The translations under genes were made by a program, and so were the position numbers. A model generated the notes under the pieces. That model saw only the letters and a program-made list of their open reading frames with translations. It ran no database searches and was not told where the DNA came from. From UBA3940 sp964506005 (lineage in GTDB: Bacteria; Chloroflexota; Anaerolineae; Aggregatilineales; UBA3940), in assembly GCA_964506005.1 (NCBI GenBank), contig CAZDLX010000158.1, positions 1-8,162 of the forward strand: a stretch of DNA of 8,162 nucleotides, written 5' to 3'. This document shows, one piece after another, positions 6,613-8,162 of this stretch. How positions within the stretch are numbered: the first letter of the stretch is position 1; each line of letters opens with the position of its first letter.

Positions 6613-7233
6613 GTGGCTAAACAGTACTGCCCAAACTGCGGGGAGGCGCTCCCGGCGAACGCCCGAACCTGCCCCGCGTGTGGGGAGCAGATCCGCCAGC
6701 CTGCCAGTGCCCGCCGCGAGCCGCGCACCCGGGCGCGCAGGGGGCAGCGAGGCTGGGGCGCCGGCAGGAGCTGGCTTCTGACGCTGCTGTTCGGGGGCGG
6801 GCTCGTGCTGCTCGTCGCCGCACTGCTCGTCATGCTGATGCAGCAGCAGACGCCTGGCCGCAACGAGCTGCCCGCCGAGGTGAGCGGCGAGGACATCCCG
6901 TATCCGGACGTACCGCGCATCCCGGTGGGGCAGGCAAGAGAAGGGCATGAAGCGGGCACGATTCTCTTCGTGGACGTTCGCAGTGCCCCGAACTACGCCA
7001 CCGCACATATCGCCGGCGCGCTGTCGGTGCCTTCGGGCTCAGGCGACGCCGCCTACACCGAGCTGCCGCGTGACGTGCAGATCGTCACCTACTGTACCTG
7101 ACCGGCTGAGGAATCGAGCGCCCGTGTGGCGCAAATCATGATGGATGCCGGTTACGACAATGTATATGCGCTTCTCGGCGGGTTCGCCGCCTGGCAGCAG
7201 GCCGGCTACCCGGTCGAGAGCGGCGCAGAGTAG
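6613..7233 (+). CDS. Zinc-ribbon/TM/rhodanese protein with in-frame UGA: candidate selenoprotein
   Basis: Reading through one UGA gives 206 residues. Residues 6-23 are a zinc ribbon (C6-x2-C9 ... C20-x2-C23). A basic linker (about 32-47) precedes one transmembrane helix at about 54-77, predicting a cytoplasmic zinc ribbon and an extracytoplasmic C-terminal domain. Residues ~98-203 are a single rhodanese domain: FVDVRSAPNYATAHIAGAL (119-137), then YCT (160-162), the UGA as codon 163 (7099-7101), then PAEESSARVA and GYDNVYALLGGFAAW up to a TAG at 7231. Rhodaneses move sulfane sulfur through a Cys persulfide; Cys161 is in the usual catalytic place after the strand. I recall relatives that read Y-C-x-C-P-x-E here, so the UGA replaces the second Cys. 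Stopping at the UGA would leave 162 residues and no complete rhodanese fold. Readings: selenocysteine insertion (a SECIS-like hairpin follows), a TGC-to-TGA mutation, or a sequencing error. Gene identity is firm and the selenocysteine reading is about even odds. A strong terminator follows. Confidence 0.85.
7099..7154 (+). promoter_or_regulatory. SECIS-like hairpin starting at the in-frame UGA
   Basis: The UGA and the next five bases (7099-7106) can pair with 7147-7154: eight pairs, one of them G-U, including the UGA itself. Inside this, GCGCC (7118-7122) pairs perfectly with GGCGC (7128-7132) around a five-base CGUGU loop whose second base is G. The loop begins 21 bases after the UGA. Bacterial SECIS elements lie immediately 3' of the UGA within the coding sequence. 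They have a short stable upper stem, a loop with an early G, and a UGA-to-loop distance of roughly 16-37 bases, so this fits. Between the two stems is an 11 x 14 internal region with only minor pairing. GC-rich DNA makes hairpins easily, so the structure alone is not proof. Confidence 0.45.
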
Positions 7234-7240
7234 GCAGCCT

Positions 7241-7275
7241 GCGGGGCGTCTCACGATGAGACGCCCCGCCTTTTT
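7241..7275 (+). terminator. Rho-independent terminator after the rhodanese gene
   Basis: A perfect 13-bp GC-rich stem (7241-7253 with 7257-7269) closes on a 3-base loop (CGA). It is followed by one C and then TTTTT. It starts 7 bases after the TAG at 7231-7233. That placement supports the UAG, and not the UGA at 7099, as the true end of the rhodanese coding region. There is no T-run on the other strand, so it acts mainly on plus-strand transcription. Confidence 0.93.
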
Positions 7276-7289
7276 CTCTAGGGTCCAGT

Positions 7290-7627
7290 TCAGTCACAGG
7301 TCGTCACCGGGTAGCCCGCGGCCTGCCAGGCCACCATGCTGCCGGACACGGTCCGCACATCGGGGAAGCCGCTGCTCTGCAGGATGCAGACATGTTCGGG
7401 TGTATGGCCCGGCGTCTCGATCACCCTGAGCGTGTATGCGCCAAAGGCCAGCTCGTCGCCACCGCGCACCGGCTCGTGCTCAAACCCGTACTCGCCCGCC
7501 GCGCGATGTCAAGATAGACCTCCACATCGCGTCGCGGATCGATCACGGCGCAGACACCTGCGTCCTCATCCCCGACCACGTAAGAGAAGTGCGCGAGTGC
7601 CTCCGACCTCACCGTTTCGAAGTTCAT
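7290..7627 (-). pseudogene. Remnant of an MBL-fold/rhodanese (persulfide dioxygenase-like) gene with two internal deletions
   Basis: The ATG at 7625-7627, with AGAGG a few bases upstream, opens MNFETVRSEALAHFSYVVGD and IDPRRDVEVYLDIARR. This is the typical start of ETHE1-like metallo-beta-lactamase-fold proteins that also carry rhodanese domains. At about 7500-7505 the sense switches to another frame (minus-strand codons ending at 7290) that reads GEYGFEHEPVRGGDELAFG then LRVIETPGHTPEH. This is the later part of the same MBL domain, so some 40-50 codons with the metal-binding HxHxDH motif are missing. At about 7380 the frame continues directly into SSGFPDVRTVSGSMVAWQAAGYPV, the C-terminal end of a rhodanese domain, before a TGA at 7290-7292. 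The rest of the MBL domain and most of the rhodanese part (perhaps 200-300 residues) are absent. The product cannot be active. Real decay by deletion is the simplest reading; a collapsed misassembly is possible. The deletion sizes are estimated from memory of the family. Confidence 0.8.
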
Positions 7628-7713
7628 CCGCCGCCGCCTCTCGCAGCAATCCGAGTCGTGGTGATCTCATTGTAGCGTGGAGGTAGATTCAGGAGGATGG
7701 CAGTCACTTCTCC

Positions 7714-7728
7714 CGGTTGTTCCAACCG
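7714..7728. repeat. Short perfect inverted repeat upstream of the amidohydrolase gene
   Basis: CGGTTG and CAACCG form a 6-bp perfect inverted repeat around TTC. It overlaps a weak promoter candidate (TTGTTC at 7717-7722, 16 bases, TACAGT at 7739-7744) that would serve the amidohydrolase gene starting at 7781. An operator or a small hairpin is possible. A 6-bp repeat can also occur by chance, so neither the repeat nor the promoter is firmly supported. Confidence 0.25.
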
Positions 7729-7780
7729 TTGATCGCTGTACAGTAAGTTGAATCGCTCCGAGCTGAAAAGGAACAGGCCC

Positions 7781-8162
7781 ATGGCAGCCACCCACATCCA
7801 CAACGCGGCAATCATCACGCTCGACGAGGCTGGCACGGTCCACCACAGCGCAGACCTTGTGATCGAGGATGGACGGATCGCTCACATCGGGTCGGCACCG
7901 CCCGGTCTGCAAGCCGACGAGGTTGTAGACGGGAGCGGGCGAGTCGCGATGCCGGGCTTCGTCAACGCGCACTGCCACAGCCCGATGACGTTCGAGCGCG
8001 GCTGGGCGGAGGATCTGCCCTTCCCGCGCTGGCTGAACGAGAAGATCTGGGTCGCGGAGAGCGCGCTCACGCCCGACGACGTGTACTGGGGGGCCGCGCT
8101 CGCCGCCTGCGAGATGATCCGCTCCGGCACGGTGGCCTTTAACGACCACTACTTCTACATGG
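7781..8162 (+). CDS. Amidohydrolase-superfamily deaminase, N-terminal part (SAH/MTA deaminase or chlorohydrolase-like), cut by window end
   Basis: 127 residues are visible. Residues 1-58 form the small beta-sandwich typical of amidohydrolases (IHNAAIITLDEAG, LVIEDGRIAHIG, VVDGSGRVAMPGF). The TIM-barrel domain then starts with GFVNAHCHSPMT, whose His64 and His66 form the HxH metal-binding motif. ERGWAEDLPFPRWLNEKIW and LTPDDVYWGAALAACEMIRSGTVAFNDHYFYM match the subfamily holding S-adenosylhomocysteine/5-methylthioadenosine deaminases, guanine deaminase-like enzymes and the AtzA/TrzN chlorohydrolases. These are cytoplasmic metal-dependent hydrolytic deaminases. The later metal ligands and substrate residues lie outside the window, so the substrate cannot be assigned. 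The ATG start is supported by AAAAGGA about 8 bases upstream. It is transcribed away from the MBL/rhodanese remnant, with a 153-base spacer between the two starts. Confidence 0.92.
   Translation, partial: MAATHIHNAAIITLDEAGTVHHSADLVIEDGRIAHIGSAPPGLQADEVVDGSGRVAMPGFVNAHCHSPMTFERGWAEDLPFPRWLNEKIWVAESALTPDDVYWGAALAACEMIRSGTVAFNDHYFYM

Noticed and set aside
7669..7674. TACAAT on the minus strand as a -10 box for the MBL/rhodanese remnant
   Set aside because: The -10 match is good, but no -35-like hexamer lies 16-18 bases upstream, so I do not call a promoter.
7697..7732. Possible 11-codon leader peptide (ATG after AGGAGG) upstream of the amidohydrolase gene
   Set aside because: The AGGAGG directly abuts the ATG, leaving no spacing, and the upstream GGAGG is too far away. 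The peptide shows no attenuation-type codon run.
1..8162. CRISPR arrays, tRNA or rRNA genes, insertion sequences
   Set aside because: I saw no regularly spaced direct repeats, no tRNA-like cloverleaf or rRNA sequence, and no transposase frame in either strand.

Overview
This is a GC-rich bacterial window with dense coding on both strands. The gene set is a glycine/serine C1 enzyme, a SorC regulator, an NhaP/TrkA-type antiporter, a WbaP-like glycosylphosphotransferase, zinc-ribbon and rhodanese proteins, and an SAH-deaminase-like amidohydrolase. It reads most like a Chloroflexota genome (Caldilinea, Anaerolineae or Thermomicrobia-like). That assignment is an impression from protein style and no marker gene supports it. 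A run of exactly 100 Ns at 1812-1911 marks a scaffold join, so this is a draft or metagenome assembly, and both genes flanking the gap have lost their 5' ends.

Layout. 1-242 is the 3' end of glyA (+). It converges on a Nudix hydrolase gene (351-887, -) across a short spacer holding a 54-nt hairpin. Upstream of the Nudix gene, on the same strand, lies a SorC-family regulator (936-1811, -), cut by the gap in its helix-turn-helix. Right of the gap is a cation/proton antiporter with a C-terminal TrkA-N/TrkA-C module (1912-3777, +). Its stop codon overlaps that of a convergent membrane polyprenyl-phosphate glycosylphosphotransferase (3774-5189, -) within one CTAG. A divergent spacer (5190-5371) with a plausible minus-strand promoter follows. 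Next comes a probable two-gene unit (+): an unrecognised 404-residue protein with an arginine-rich tail, then a zinc-ribbon/TM/rhodanese protein. A strong rho-independent terminator (7241-7275) closes that unit. Beyond it lie the remnant of an MBL-fold/rhodanese gene (7290-7627, -) and the start of an amidohydrolase gene (7781 to the window end, +).

The most interesting point is the rhodanese gene. Its frame is interrupted by one UGA at 7099-7101, exactly where related proteins have the second Cys of a Y-C-x-C-P active-site loop. The same frame then continues with a convincing rhodanese C-terminus to a UAG at 7231. The bases after the UGA can fold into a hairpin whose base includes the UGA and whose GC-rich upper stem has a G-containing loop, as expected of a bacterial SECIS. 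This is therefore a candidate selenoprotein (Cys-Thr-Sec). A point mutation or sequencing error is the main alternative. The second point is the neighbouring MBL/rhodanese remnant, which has lost its metal-binding motif and most of its middle through two internal deletions. Together the two loci suggest a small sulfur-transfer (persulfide) neighbourhood, partly decayed or misassembled.
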